NCBI GenBank assembly: GCA_030598025.1
Contig: JAUVQS010000052.1
Location: 1-9,429, forward strand
DNA from: Acidimicrobiia bacterium
GTDB taxonomy: Bacteria > Actinomycetota > Acidimicrobiia > Spongiisociales > JAHEDJ01
Direction: 5' to 3'
Length of the DNA stretch: 9,429 nt
In this document: positions 1-7,038 of the stretch, in pieces
Layout: each line of letters opens with the position of its first letter
How positions within the stretch are numbered: position 1 is the stretch's first letter
The notes under the pieces: model-generated
Seen by the model: the letters and a program-made list of their open reading frames with translations, nothing else
The model's database searches: none
What the model was told of the DNA's origin: nothing
Made by a program: the position numbers and the translations under genes

Positions 1-1
1 G

Positions 2-32
2 GGGGGATCGGGGCCTATCGGCCGCGACCCCC
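2..32. other. GC-rich hairpin at window edge
   Basis: Positions 2-6 (GGGGG) pair with 28-32 (CCCCC). Inside, TCG at 8-10 pairs with CGA at 25-27, and GGCC at 12-15 pairs with GGCC at 20-23 around a four-base loop. A7 is bulged and G11/G24 is a mismatch. The stem is strong, but no T-run follows on the + strand and the other side lies outside the window. It could be the end of an upstream transcript or part of a structured element. The rest of 1-86 shows no gene or convincing promoter. Confidence 0.3.
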
Positions 33-104
33 GCGCGAAAACAAGAGCGCGCAGAGCAGATCGAACCCCTAGAAATTTGGACGGGCATGGCTCAGGGTGG
101 AGCC

Positions 105-1065
105 ATGCTTTCCGACCATGATCTCAGGGTGCTCGTCGCCCGCCAGTATGGCCTTCTCAGCCGACGCCAAGCACACGATCTTGGCGTCAACTATGGCCGG
201 CTTCACCACCGAGTATCGAGGGGGGACTGGAGAGCGATCTCGCCAGAGGTACTGGAGCTCGTGGGATCGCCTGACTCCACCGAGAAGCAGGCCATGGCTG
301 CGGTATTGGACAGCCCACCTGGAGCGGTCCTATCACACAGTTCGGCGGCCGCCTACTGGCGAATCCCTGGCTTTCGGATCGCGGAGCCCGTCCCACGTTA
401 CCGTGCCGCGACAGGGCATCGAGCGGCGTCGCCGACTGGCTGTCGTGCACTATCAGAAGGACTTCCCTCTGGATCAGGTGATTTGGCTGGGGGGAATCCC
501 ATCAACATCACCAGCACTCACGATGTTTCATCTGGCCGGATCGGTGCATCCGGCAAAGGTTGAGCGAGCGCTCGACAACGCATGGGCGATGAATCTTCTC
601 AACGGGCCGGCGCTCGAAGCATTGCTGGCTCGGCTGGCGGCCCGCGGTCGAAACGGCATCCGTTTGATGCGCGAGCTGATTGGGGCCCGCGCCGGTGACT
701 TTGTTCCTCCGGAGAGTGGAAACGAAGCCAGGTTCAACACTCTGCTGACCGAAGCCGGAATACCTCTTCCCCGCCGGCAGGTTGTGATTGGCGACGACAA
801 CGTTGTCGGCCGTGTCGACTTCCTTTATGAAGAGATCGGTGGTGTGGTGGAGGTCCTGAGCCGTCGATATCACAGTTCCAAGCTTGATCGAGAGTCAGAT
901 GACGACCGATTCAAAGCGCTTCGTCGGATGGGCCTGAGCGTACTGACCATCTGGGACGATGAACTCTGGCAACGACCTCACGAGGTTGTGGCCAAGACTC
1001 GACAGTTCTTGCACGAGTTGGGCCACCCTGATCTGTTGCGCGAAAACGGGGCTTTCTTTGAAGGG
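105..1065 (+). pseudogene. Frameshifted AbiEi-type HTH / DUF559 nuclease-like protein
   Basis: The N-terminal part (MLSDHDLRVLVARQYGLLSR) is the winged-helix 'AbiEi antitoxin N-terminal' type, followed by the usual PGAVLSHSSAAAYW segment. The reading frame then breaks. Dropping one C of the CCC at 392-394 joins RIAEPV to HVTVPRQG, and the family pattern continues (VVHYQKDFPLDQV, GIPSTSPALT, VERALDNAW, GRVDFLYEE, VEVLSRRYHSS, LTIWDDEL). The repaired protein would be about 320 residues, a normal length for this family. In the Vsr/DUF559 fold, D238, E249 and H256 (repaired numbering) are kept, but the usual DG or DS after VEV is LS here. ATG at 105 is preferred over ATG at 87 because it matches the family N-terminus and has AGGG 7 bases upstream. 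No stop codon ends the frame where homology ends (about 1060); it stays open antisense to acnA until 2097. Related proteins are often called type IV toxin-antitoxin or endonuclease-domain proteins, with mostly unproven function. A sequencing error could explain the frameshift alone. Confidence 0.75.
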
Positions 1066-3732
1066 CTAGCTCAGGGCCATCTTTTTCAGGACTGTGTGGA
1101 GGATTCCGCCGTTGCGGTAGTAATCCACCTCGACCGGGGCGTCGATGCGGCACGTTGCCGTGAACTCGATCACCGTGCCGTCGGTCTTCGTCGCCTTGAC
1201 CGGCACTCCCTGACGAGGCTGCAGCGAGTCGTCGACCACAATGTCGAACGTCTCTGTCCCGTCGAGGCCCAGCGAGTCCGCGTCGGAACCCTCCGGGAAC
1301 TCCAAAGGCAGCACCCCCATGCCGATCAGGTTCGAGCGGTGAATCCGCTCGAAGGACGTCGCGATCACGGCCCTGGCGCCCAGCAGGAACGTCCCCTTGG
1401 CAGCCCAGTCGCGCGACGATCCCATGCCGTAGTCGCCGCCGCCCAACACCACCAAAGGCACGCCGGCCTTCCTGTAGTTGAGGCTTGCCTCGTAGATACT
1501 CTTGACCTCTCCATCCGTGAAGTCGGTCGTCCAACCGCCCTCTGTTCCCGGCGCCAACTGGTTGCGAATACGGATGTTGGCGAACGTTCCCCGGGTCATG
1601 ACACGATCGTTGCCGCGCCGGGACCCAAACGAGTTGTACATGGCCGTGGCCACGCCGCTCTCCGTCAGGTACCGACCGGCCGGCGAGTCGGAGGCAATAG
1701 ATCCAGCTGGACTGATGTGGTCGGTCGTTACCGAATCACCGAGCTTCGCCAGCACTCGGGCGCCCGCGATGGGCACGATCGTTCCGGGCTCGGTGGTCAG
1801 CCCCTCGAAGAACGGCGGTTCCTGCACGTAGGTCGAGGTGGCGTCCCACGAGTAGAGCGCACCGCCCGAAGTGTCGATGGCCTGCCACGCTTCCGGACCC
1901 TCGAACACGTTTGCGTACTGGGTTCTGAACTGTCTCTCGGTGACGTTGGCCGCCACGATCTCGTCTATTTCGGTCTGGGTCGGCCAGATATCACGAAGGA
2001 ATACGTCGTTACCGTCGCGATCCTGACCGATCGGATTGGTGGTGAGATCGATATCGACGGTTCCGGCCAGCGCATATGCGACGACCAGCGGAGGTGAGGC
2101 CAGGTAGTTGGCCTGCACATCGGGATTGATCCGGCCTTCGAAGTTGCGGTTGCCGGACAACACCGAGGCGGCCACCAGGTCTGCCTCGTTGATACCGGCC
2201 GAGATCTCGTCGGGCAGCGGTCCCGAGTTACCGATACACGTCGTGCAGCCGTATCCAACTGTGTAGAACCCGGTCGCTTCGAGATCCTCGATCAAACCCG
2301 ATTGAGTCAGATATTCGGTGACAACTGTGGACCCCGGCGCAAGTGATGTCTTGACCCACGGCTTACGTGTCAATCCCTTCTCCCGAGCCTTCCGTGCCAC
2401 GAGACCGGCGCCCACCATCACATCGGGGTTTGAGGTGTTGGTGCACGACGTGATCGCCGCGACCACGACATCACCGTGGTGCATATCGAAGCTCTGACCT
2501 TCGGACTCGACAGCCACGGATGCACCGTCACCTGCCTTGCCGAACGTGACCCCCATGTCGGAGTGCCATTGCGACTTCATGTCCGACAGCAAAATGCGGT
2601 CCTGCGGACGCTTCGGCCCGGCCAGGGCGGGCTCAACCGTTCCCATATCGAGGGTGAGGTTCGACGAGTACACGATCTCGCGATCCTCCTCACGCCAGAG
2701 CCCTTGCTCCCGGTAATACTGCTCCACTGTCGCGACGAGATCCTCGTCCCTGCCGGTCAATCTCAGGTAACGAGTGGTCTGCTCGTCGACCGGGAAGAAT
2801 CCCATCGTGGCTCCGTATTCGGGAGCCATATTGGCGATCGTGGCCCGATTGGCCAGCGGCATATCGGCGAGGCCTGATCCGTAGAACTCAACGAACTTGC
2901 CGACCACACCATGTGCGCGCAGCATCTGAGTGACCTTGAGAACCAGATCCGTTGCGGTCGCTCCGTCGGCGAGTGTCCCGGTTAGCTCGAATCCGACCAC
3001 CTCAGGGAGAAGCATGTAGATCGGTTGCCCGACCATGACGGCTTCCGCCTCAATTCCGCCGACGCCCCAGCCGACCACGCCGAGGCCGTTGATCATCGTT
3101 GTATGGCTGTCGGTGCCCACCAGGCTGTCCGGATACAAATCGGACCCGTTGTCCCATACCACCCTCGCTAGATACTCGAGGTTGACCTGGTGCACGATAC
3201 CGGTGGCAGGAGGTACGACCCGGAAGTTGTCGAAGGCGGATTGACCCCACTTGAGGAACTCGTACCGTTCGCGGTTTCTCTCGAACTCTTTCTCAGCGTT
3301 GATCTGTAGCGCCATACCCGAGTTGAATGCGTCGACCTGCACCGAGTGGTCGATCACCAGATCGCAAGGGACGAGTGGGTTGACCTGCTGGGCGGACGAT
3401 TCGTCGCCGGTCATCCTGACGACGGCCGATCGCATGGCAGCCAGGTCGACGACGGCGGGAACTCCTGTGAAATCCTGGAGGACAACGCGGCCGGGAGAGA
3501 ATGCGATCTCCGTTTCGCCGACCTTCGTCGCATCGTAGGAGGCGATCGCTTTGATGTCTTCGTCGGTACCCGCAAGGCCGTCGAAGTTGCGCAACGCTGC
3601 TTCGAGAAGCACCTTGATGGAGTAGGGGAGCGCTTCGACGTCGCCGATGGACTTGAGCGCGTCGAGGCGGTAGATGGCTCGTTCGCCGAGAGGCGTCGAC
3701 AATGTCGAGCGGGCGCTGAACGGATCGGACAT
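1066..3732 (-). CDS. acnA: Aconitate hydratase (AcnA/IRP1 type)
   Basis: This cytosolic [4Fe-4S] enzyme converts citrate to isocitrate through cis-aconitate in the TCA cycle. The 888-residue protein is full length for the AcnA/IRP1 family and collinear with it from the N-terminus (ALPYSIKVLLEAALRN) to the C-terminus (YYRNGGILHTVLKKM). The three cluster cysteines are present: one in SCTNTSNP (about residue 430) and two in GYGCTTCIGNSGPL (about 496 and 499). Substrate-loop motifs GTDSHTTMINGLG, GSRRGNDRVMTRG and GSSRDWAAKG are intact. A GTG at 3738 is in frame, but ATG at 3732 is the better start, with GAGG at 3741-3738 about five bases upstream. The gene lies downstream of the regulator at 3864-4562 on the same strand with a 131-base gap, and it converges with the broken gene at 105-1065. 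I see no terminator after its TAG. It could be expressed from its own weak promoter or by read-through from the regulator. Confidence 0.97.
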   Translation of the reverse strand: MSDPFSARSTLSTPLGERAIYRLDALKSIGDVEALPYSIKVLLEAALRNFDGLAGTDEDIKAIASYDATKVGETEIAFSPGRVVLQDFTGVPAVVDLAAMRSAVVRMTGDESSAQQVNPLVPCDLVIDHSVQVDAFNSGMALQINAEKEFERNRERYEFLKWGQSAFDNFRVVPPATGIVHQVNLEYLARVVWDNGSDLYPDSLVGTDSHTTMINGLGVVGWGVGGIEAEAVMVGQPIYMLLPEVVGFELTGTLADGATATDLVLKVTQMLRAHGVVGKFVEFYGSGLADMPLANRATIANMAPEYGATMGFFPVDEQTTRYLRLTGRDEDLVATVEQYYREQGLWREEDREIVYSSNLTLDMGTVEPALAGPKRPQDRILLSDMKSQWHSDMGVTFGKAGDGASVAVESEGQSFDMHHGDVVVAAITSCTNTSNPDVMVGAGLVARKAREKGLTRKPWVKTSLAPGSTVVTEYLTQSGLIEDLEATGFYTVGYGCTTCIGNSGPLPDEISAGINEADLVAASVLSGNRNFEGRINPDVQANYLASPPLVVAYALAGTVDIDLTTNPIGQDRDGNDVFLRDIWPTQTEIDEIVAANVTERQFRTQYANVFEGPEAWQAIDTSGGALYSWDATSTYVQEPPFFEGLTTEPGTIVPIAGARVLAKLGDSVTTDHISPAGSIASDSPAGRYLTESGVATAMYNSFGSRRGNDRVMTRGTFANIRIRNQLAPGTEGGWTTDFTDGEVKSIYEASLNYRKAGVPLVVLGGGDYGMGSSRDWAAKGTFLLGARAVIATSFERIHRSNLIGMGVLPLEFPEGSDADSLGLDGTETFDIVVDDSLQPRQGVPVKATKTDGTVIEFTATCRIDAPVEVDYYRNGGILHTVLKKMALS

Positions 3733-3762
3733 GGTCACCTCGGTCGTTGTTGTGAGGGGGCC

Positions 3763-3768
3763 ATTCTA
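3763..3768 (-). promoter_or_regulatory. acnA: Possible -10 element for acnA
   Basis: On the minus strand this reads TAGAAT, one base from the TATAAT consensus, about 30 bases before the acnA ATG. No good -35 hexamer lies 16-18 bases upstream. A second candidate, TATAGC, lies at about 3788-3793 on the same strand. Both are weak and unproven. Confidence 0.25.
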
Positions 3769-3844
3769 CGGGGCGCCTTCGGCGTCGCTATACGGCGTCC
3801 GCTTTCCGCGGTCCGCCCGGATCCCGAAGCGAACTGCGAATTGC

Positions 3845-3869
3845 GTGTGATCGGCCGAGCCGATCACAC
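3845..3869 (-). terminator. Perfect 11-bp inverted repeat over the regulator stop codon
   Basis: GTGTGATCGGC (3845-3855) and GCCGATCACAC (3859-3869) are exact reverse complements separated by CGA. The TGA stop of the regulator (3866-3864) lies inside one arm. In RNA read leftwards this is a very stable hairpin, but only GCAATTCGCAG follows, not a clear U-run. It may therefore be a weak or factor-aided terminator, an mRNA-stabilising stem, or a dyad operator upstream of acnA. The symmetry is seen directly; the role is inferred. Confidence 0.5.
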
Positions 3870-4562
3870 CTGGGCTACGCAGTCCTCCGTCATGCCGGGG
3901 TGTGAGACCACCCGGACCGGTCGCCAGTCGGAAGAGAGTCCCTTCATCAATCCCGACACGATGCCGCGATCGAGTGAGCACACCACCTCAGGGTGTCTGA
4001 TGGCCGTGTCGGCGAACGGGCAATGGCTGGTGAGAAGTCTCCTGGTATCGGCATCGGAATCGGTGGCGAAACCCATACCCGTCATCGCCAGCGCTACGGC
4101 ATTCACCGCCGTGTCGAAGCCAGACTCGGACGGCGCACCAATCTCGGAAGCCACCTCTGCGCCGTACTCGCGGCCGATGTCGGCCGCTATGTCGGCGAGG
4201 TTGCCGGGATCAATCCGTTCGATGACCCGGACCAGCAACTCGGACAACAAGTCGTAGCGCCTTGCCGGAAAATGGAGATCGATCTCCTTGGCCGTGGCGG
4301 TGTAGCACTTGGCCGGCCGGCCTGCACCCGGGCCACTTTTGCCGTCCGGTCGGCGTCTGGTCACTTCCAGGTAGCCGTCTTCGGCCAGGCGGTCGAGGTG
4401 GTGGCGGGCCACATTCGGGTGGATCGAGAACAGGTCGGCGATCTGGGAGGCAGTAGCGGGCTCCGGCGCTTCGCGCACGGTGATGTAGATACCGCGACGG
4501 GTCGGATCGCCCAGCGACGAGGTGAGGTCGCCGATCGATTGGGAGAGTGCTTGTGTGTCCAT
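3864..4562 (-). CDS. ArsR-type HTH regulator with Cys-rich C-terminus (COG2345, SufR-like)
   Basis: The 232-residue protein begins with a winged helix-turn-helix of the ArsR/DeoR type (residues about 14-71: LGDPTRRGIYITV, then ATASQIADLF and HPNVARHHLDRLAEDGYLEV), followed by the GRPAK wing segment common to COG2345 regulators. The C-terminal domain ends with HCPFADTAIRHPEVVC and EDCVAQV, giving Cys181, Cys195 and Cys228. Three C-terminal cysteines in this layout are known as Fe-S ligands in actinobacterial and cyanobacterial SufR, which represses suf genes when its cluster is present. An extra Cys86 sits in the wing. No suf genes lie in the window, so the target is unknown. The neighbours are aconitase downstream and mrp divergently upstream, both linked to Fe-S clusters, which makes Fe-S-responsive control of these two genes a reasonable inference. 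The ATG at 4562 has only a weak GGA-type ribosome site. The gene ends in TGA inside a hairpin. It could instead be one of the many COG2345 paralogs with another ligand. Confidence 0.8.
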   Translation of the reverse strand: MDTQALSQSIGDLTSSLGDPTRRGIYITVREAPEPATASQIADLFSIHPNVARHHLDRLAEDGYLEVTRRRPDGKSGPGAGRPAKCYTATAKEIDLHFPARRYDLLSELLVRVIERIDPGNLADIAADIGREYGAEVASEIGAPSESGFDTAVNAVALAMTGMGFATDSDADTRRLLTSHCPFADTAIRHPEVVCSLDRGIVSGLMKGLSSDWRPVRVVSHPGMTEDCVAQV

Positions 4563-4591
4563 TGGGTCCGGATTCGTTCGCCTGGCGGCTC

Positions 4592-4599
4592 ACTATAGT
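4592..4599. promoter_or_regulatory. Palindromic ACTATAGT, candidate shared -10 for divergent transcription
   Basis: The perfect 8-bp palindrome ACTATAGT contains TATAGT on both strands (4594-4599 on +, 4597-4592 on -). It lies in the 77-base gap between the divergent regulator and mrp genes. A -10 at this site would start mrp transcription about 40 bases before its ATG and regulator transcription about 20-25 bases before its own. No convincing TTGACA-like -35 is present on either side. The role is inferred from position and sequence. Confidence 0.45.
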
Positions 4600-4628
4600 T
4601 TCGTCAGCTTTCTAAACACTACGTCGTT

Positions 4629-4633
4629 AGGGA
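4629..4633 (+). promoter_or_regulatory. mrp: Ribosome binding site of mrp
   Basis: AGGGA lies six bases before the ATG at 4640, the clearest Shine-Dalgarno on the + strand in this window. It overlaps the right half of a weak inverted pair, CTAA (4612-4615) and TTAG (4627-4630). Confidence 0.55.
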
Positions 4634-4639
4634 ATTCTC

Positions 4640-5725
4640 ATGGCCGAACAAGACGCCCTGCAATCTGCCGTAGGCGCGGTGGAGGATCCGCTGCTGCACC
4701 GCACTCTCGATTCGCTCGGGATGGTTCGGGAGGTGGTTGTCGGTCGCCTGGGGAAGGCCCGGATTGAGATTGCTCTCACTGTGCCCAACCATCCTTTCCA
4801 GGATCAGCTCGTCGAGCAGATCACGCGCGCCGCTGAACTCGCCGGGGCGAAGACTGTGGTCGTGGATTTCACGCTGATGACCGACGATGAGCGAACCAGT
4901 CTGATGGAGCAACTCCGACCCAACCGCGACATGGTGGGCGGGCCCGGTTCCAAGACGCGCATCATTGGCGTGTCTTCGGGCAAAGGCGGTGTCGGCAAAT
5001 CGTCCGTCACCAGCAACCTCGCCGTAGCCCTGACGAGAATGGGCCACTCCGTTGGCGTGATCGATGCCGACGTTTGGGGCTTCTCCGTGCCGAAGATGAT
5101 GGGTGCCGATTACCCGCCGATCGTTATCGACGAATCGATGATCGCCCCTGAAACCTACGGCGTGAAGGTGATGTCGATGGACTACTTCGTCGCGGACGAT
5201 CAGGCCGTCATCTGGCGCGGACCGATGCTCCACAAAGCCATGGAGCAGTTCCTCGTGGACGTGTTCTGGGATGATCCTGATTTTCTGCTCATCGACATGC
5301 CACCGGGGACGGGCGACATCGCCATCTCCCTCTCGCAGTTCCTGCCCCGAGCGCAGGCACTGGTGGTGACTACCCCGCAACCGGCCGCCCAACGCGTTGC
5401 GAAGCGAGCCGCCCTGATGGCCGAGAAGGTCAATCAGGAGGTGCTCGGCGTGATCGAGAACATGTCATGGTTCACGGGAGACGACGGCAAGCGCTATCAG
5501 TTGTTCGGCGAAGGAGGCGGTGCGGCTCTTGCCGCCGAGATCGGGGTAGATTTGCTGGGGCAGATCCCGCTCGTCCCGGCGATGCGAGAAGGCGCCGACG
5601 AAGGCCGCCCGGTGGTCGTTGCCGACCCGGGGGGAGAAGCCGATCTCGCGTTTCAGCAACTCGCTGAGGCAGTCGTCGCCCGCAAGCCGCGGATCAGGAC
5701 TCATCCCGAGCTGGTGATCAAGTAA
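4640..5725 (+). CDS. mrp: Mrp/ApbC-family P-loop ATPase with N-terminal MIP18 (DUF59) domain
   Basis: The protein is 361 residues. Residues about 12-90 form the MIP18/DUF59 domain. From about 106 comes the ParA/MinD-like ATPase: deviant Walker A SSGKGGVGKSS (112-122), the DADVWGFSVPKMMG switch (142-155), DMPPGTGD (219-226) and the Mrp signature VIENMSWF. Mrp/ApbC/Nbp35 proteins bind and transfer [4Fe-4S] clusters to apo-enzymes in the cytosol, normally through a C-terminal CxxC shared by two subunits. In this protein the region after ENMSWF reads TGDDGKRYQLFGEGGG, with no CxxC and no cysteine anywhere in the chain. Cluster binding by the usual route is therefore not possible, although the ATPase motifs look intact. 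The gene is divergent from the SufR-like regulator and followed after 101 bases by an acetyltransferase gene on the same strand. It ends in TAA, so TAA acts as a normal stop in this organism. Confidence 0.92.
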   Translation: MAEQDALQSAVGAVEDPLLHRTLDSLGMVREVVVGRLGKARIEIALTVPNHPFQDQLVEQITRAAELAGAKTVVVDFTLMTDDERTSLMEQLRPNRDMVGGPGSKTRIIGVSSGKGGVGKSSVTSNLAVALTRMGHSVGVIDADVWGFSVPKMMGADYPPIVIDESMIAPETYGVKVMSMDYFVADDQAVIWRGPMLHKAMEQFLVDVFWDDPDFLLIDMPPGTGDIAISLSQFLPRAQALVVTTPQPAAQRVAKRAALMAEKVNQEVLGVIENMSWFTGDDGKRYQLFGEGGGAALAAEIGVDLLGQIPLVPAMREGADEGRPVVVADPGGEADLAFQQLAEAVVARKPRIRTHPELVIK

Positions 5726-5733
5726 CAAAGAGG

Positions 5734-5795
5734 AGGTTCTTGGTTCTAGGTTCCAAGTAGTGAGCCCGAGACCCAGAACCCAGAACACAGAACCT
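5734..5795. repeat. Intergenic hairpin of heptamer repeats (GGTTCTN)3 / (NAGAACC)3
   Basis: GGTTCT-like units begin at 5735, 5742 and 5749, exactly seven bases apart. AGAACC-like units begin at 5775, 5782 and 5789, also seven apart. The arms 5734-5754 and 5775-5795 pair at 17 of 21 positions around a 20-base loop. AGGAGG (5731-5736) and CCTCCT (5800-5805) offer an alternative outer stem. It fills most of the mrp to acetyltransferase gap and has no T-run, so it is not a typical terminator. It looks like an interspersed REP-like element, which I cannot test from one copy. Confidence 0.75.
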
Positions 5796-5826
5796 GGGGC
5801 CTCCTGAGCGGGTTAGCCTCCGGCGG

Positions 5827-7038
5827 ATGGACATTCGATCTATCAACCGTGATGAGTTCCGCGACTATGCCGCCGTGTGGGAGCGCACGTTCAACTTCGA
5901 CGGCAAGGACGATGAACTCGAGTTCGAGGCCGATGTTCACGAACTCGATCGCAGCATTGTGGCCGTCGAGAACGGCAGCTTCGTTGGTACCGGCGGGTCG
6001 TTCAGTTTCGACATGACGGTTCCAGGTGGATCGGTCGCCGCCGCCGGTCTCACCGCAGTTGCCGTCCTCCCGACGCATCGCCGGCGGGGCGTCCTCACCT
6101 CGATGATGCGGTATCACTTCGACGATGTGCGAAATCGCGAGGAGCCCGTCGCAGTGCTGCGGGCATCAGAGAGCGTGATATACAGCCGATTCGGATATGG
6201 CGTGGCCACCTTCGACTCGAGCTGGAAGATCGGCCGGCGCGACGCCGCTCTTGTGCCGGAGCCTGAGGGTGGTGGCGCCATCTCGCTGATCGATGTGGAA
6301 GAAGCTCGAGTGGTGCTGCCGCAGATATATGCAGGTGCGGCTCCTTCGACGCCGGGGTTCCTGTCGAGGAATGAAGACGTCTGGAAGCACAGCTTGCTGG
6401 ATCTCGAATCATGGCGGGGCAAGTTCACTGCTAATCGCTTCGCGGTCTACGAGGAGGACGGGACGGCGCTTGGGTACCTCCGCTATCGCGTCAAAGACAC
6501 CTGGGAGGAGAGCCTGCCGAAGAACGAAGTGCTGGCTGCCGAGCTCATCGCCCTCGAACCGGCAGCCGAGGCGGCCCTGTGGCGCTTCATCTTCTCGACG
6601 GATCTGGTCGATGTGATCCGCACGCAGAACCGTCCGACCCATGAACTTCTCGACATCTTGTTGGCCGACCCGCGGCGATTGGAGCGGCGCCGGGTCGACG
6701 GACTGTGGGCCAGGTTGGTTGATGTGCCGGCGGCGTTGGCTGCCAGACGCTATCGCACCCCCGGCCGTTTGGTCATCGAGGTGGTCGATCAATTCCTTCC
6801 CGACAGTGGTGGCCGATTCTTACTCGAAGGAAGCCCCGACGGGGCCGAGTGCCGGCGCACAACCGACGAACCCGACCTGGTGGTGGACGCCGATGCTCTC
6901 GGTGCCTGTTACCTCGGCGGCAGCAGCTTCGCAATGTTCCACGCGGTCGGGCGTGTGGTGGGTTCTGAGCAGGCTGTGCGACTCGTCGACACTATGTTCT
7001 CATGGCACGTTGAGCCCTGGTGCCCGCACTACTTCTAG
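5827..7038 (+). CDS. Eis-like GNAT N-acetyltransferase
   Basis: The 403-residue protein has the three-part layout of the Eis family: an N-terminal GNAT domain (about 1-150), a second GNAT-like domain (about 160-295) and an SCP2-like C-terminal domain (about 300-403). The acetyl-CoA loop is TAVAVLPTHRRRGVLTSMM (76-94). The segment SVIYSRFGYG (117-126) matches the Eis region holding the catalytic tyrosine. The chain ends in PWCPHYF; in mycobacterial Eis the terminal Phe carboxylate acts as general base, and this end is kept. Mycobacterial Eis acetylates amines such as aminoglycosides and protein lysines; the substrate here is unknown. Length matches the family (about 400). The ATG at 5827 has no good Shine-Dalgarno, only CGGCGG directly before it, so translation may depend on coupling or be weak. 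It is probably co-transcribed with mrp, because I see no promoter in the gap apart from the repeat hairpin. Confidence 0.88.
   Translation: MDIRSINRDEFRDYAAVWERTFNFDGKDDELEFEADVHELDRSIVAVENGSFVGTGGSFSFDMTVPGGSVAAAGLTAVAVLPTHRRRGVLTSMMRYHFDDVRNREEPVAVLRASESVIYSRFGYGVATFDSSWKIGRRDAALVPEPEGGGAISLIDVEEARVVLPQIYAGAAPSTPGFLSRNEDVWKHSLLDLESWRGKFTANRFAVYEEDGTALGYLRYRVKDTWEESLPKNEVLAAELIALEPAAEAALWRFIFSTDLVDVIRTQNRPTHELLDILLADPRRLERRRVDGLWARLVDVPAALAARRYRTPGRLVIEVVDQFLPDSGGRFLLEGSPDGAECRRTTDEPDLVVDADALGACYLGGSSFAMFHAVGRVVGSEQAVRLVDTMFSWHVEPWCPHYF

Noticed and set aside
97..2097. A 666-residue open frame on the + strand taken as one protein
   Set aside because: Only about 394-1065 resembles a family; before that it is the wrong frame of the relic gene, and after 1066 it is the antisense of acnA.
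1502..3538. Several open frames on the + strand and in other minus frames over acnA
   Set aside because: They lie inside a full-length, well-conserved aconitase and show no family pattern; they are high-GC shadows.
3845..3869. CRP/FNR-type operator (TGTGA...TCACA)
   Set aside because: The half-sites are 13 bases apart instead of 6, so the spacing does not fit; kept only as a general dyad.
4563..4639. A classical SufR operator in the divergent gap
   Set aside because: No CAAC-N6-GTTG or clear paired ACACT-type site is present; only a single ACACT at 4616-4620 and a weak CTAA/TTAG pair.
4619..5392. A 257-residue minus-strand frame opposite mrp
   Set aside because: It mirrors the mrp coding region and its composition (His/Arg/Gly-rich) is typical of an antisense shadow.
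5465..5788. A 107-residue minus-strand frame starting MFWVLGLGL
   Set aside because: The start is a translation of the heptamer repeat and the rest is antisense to mrp.
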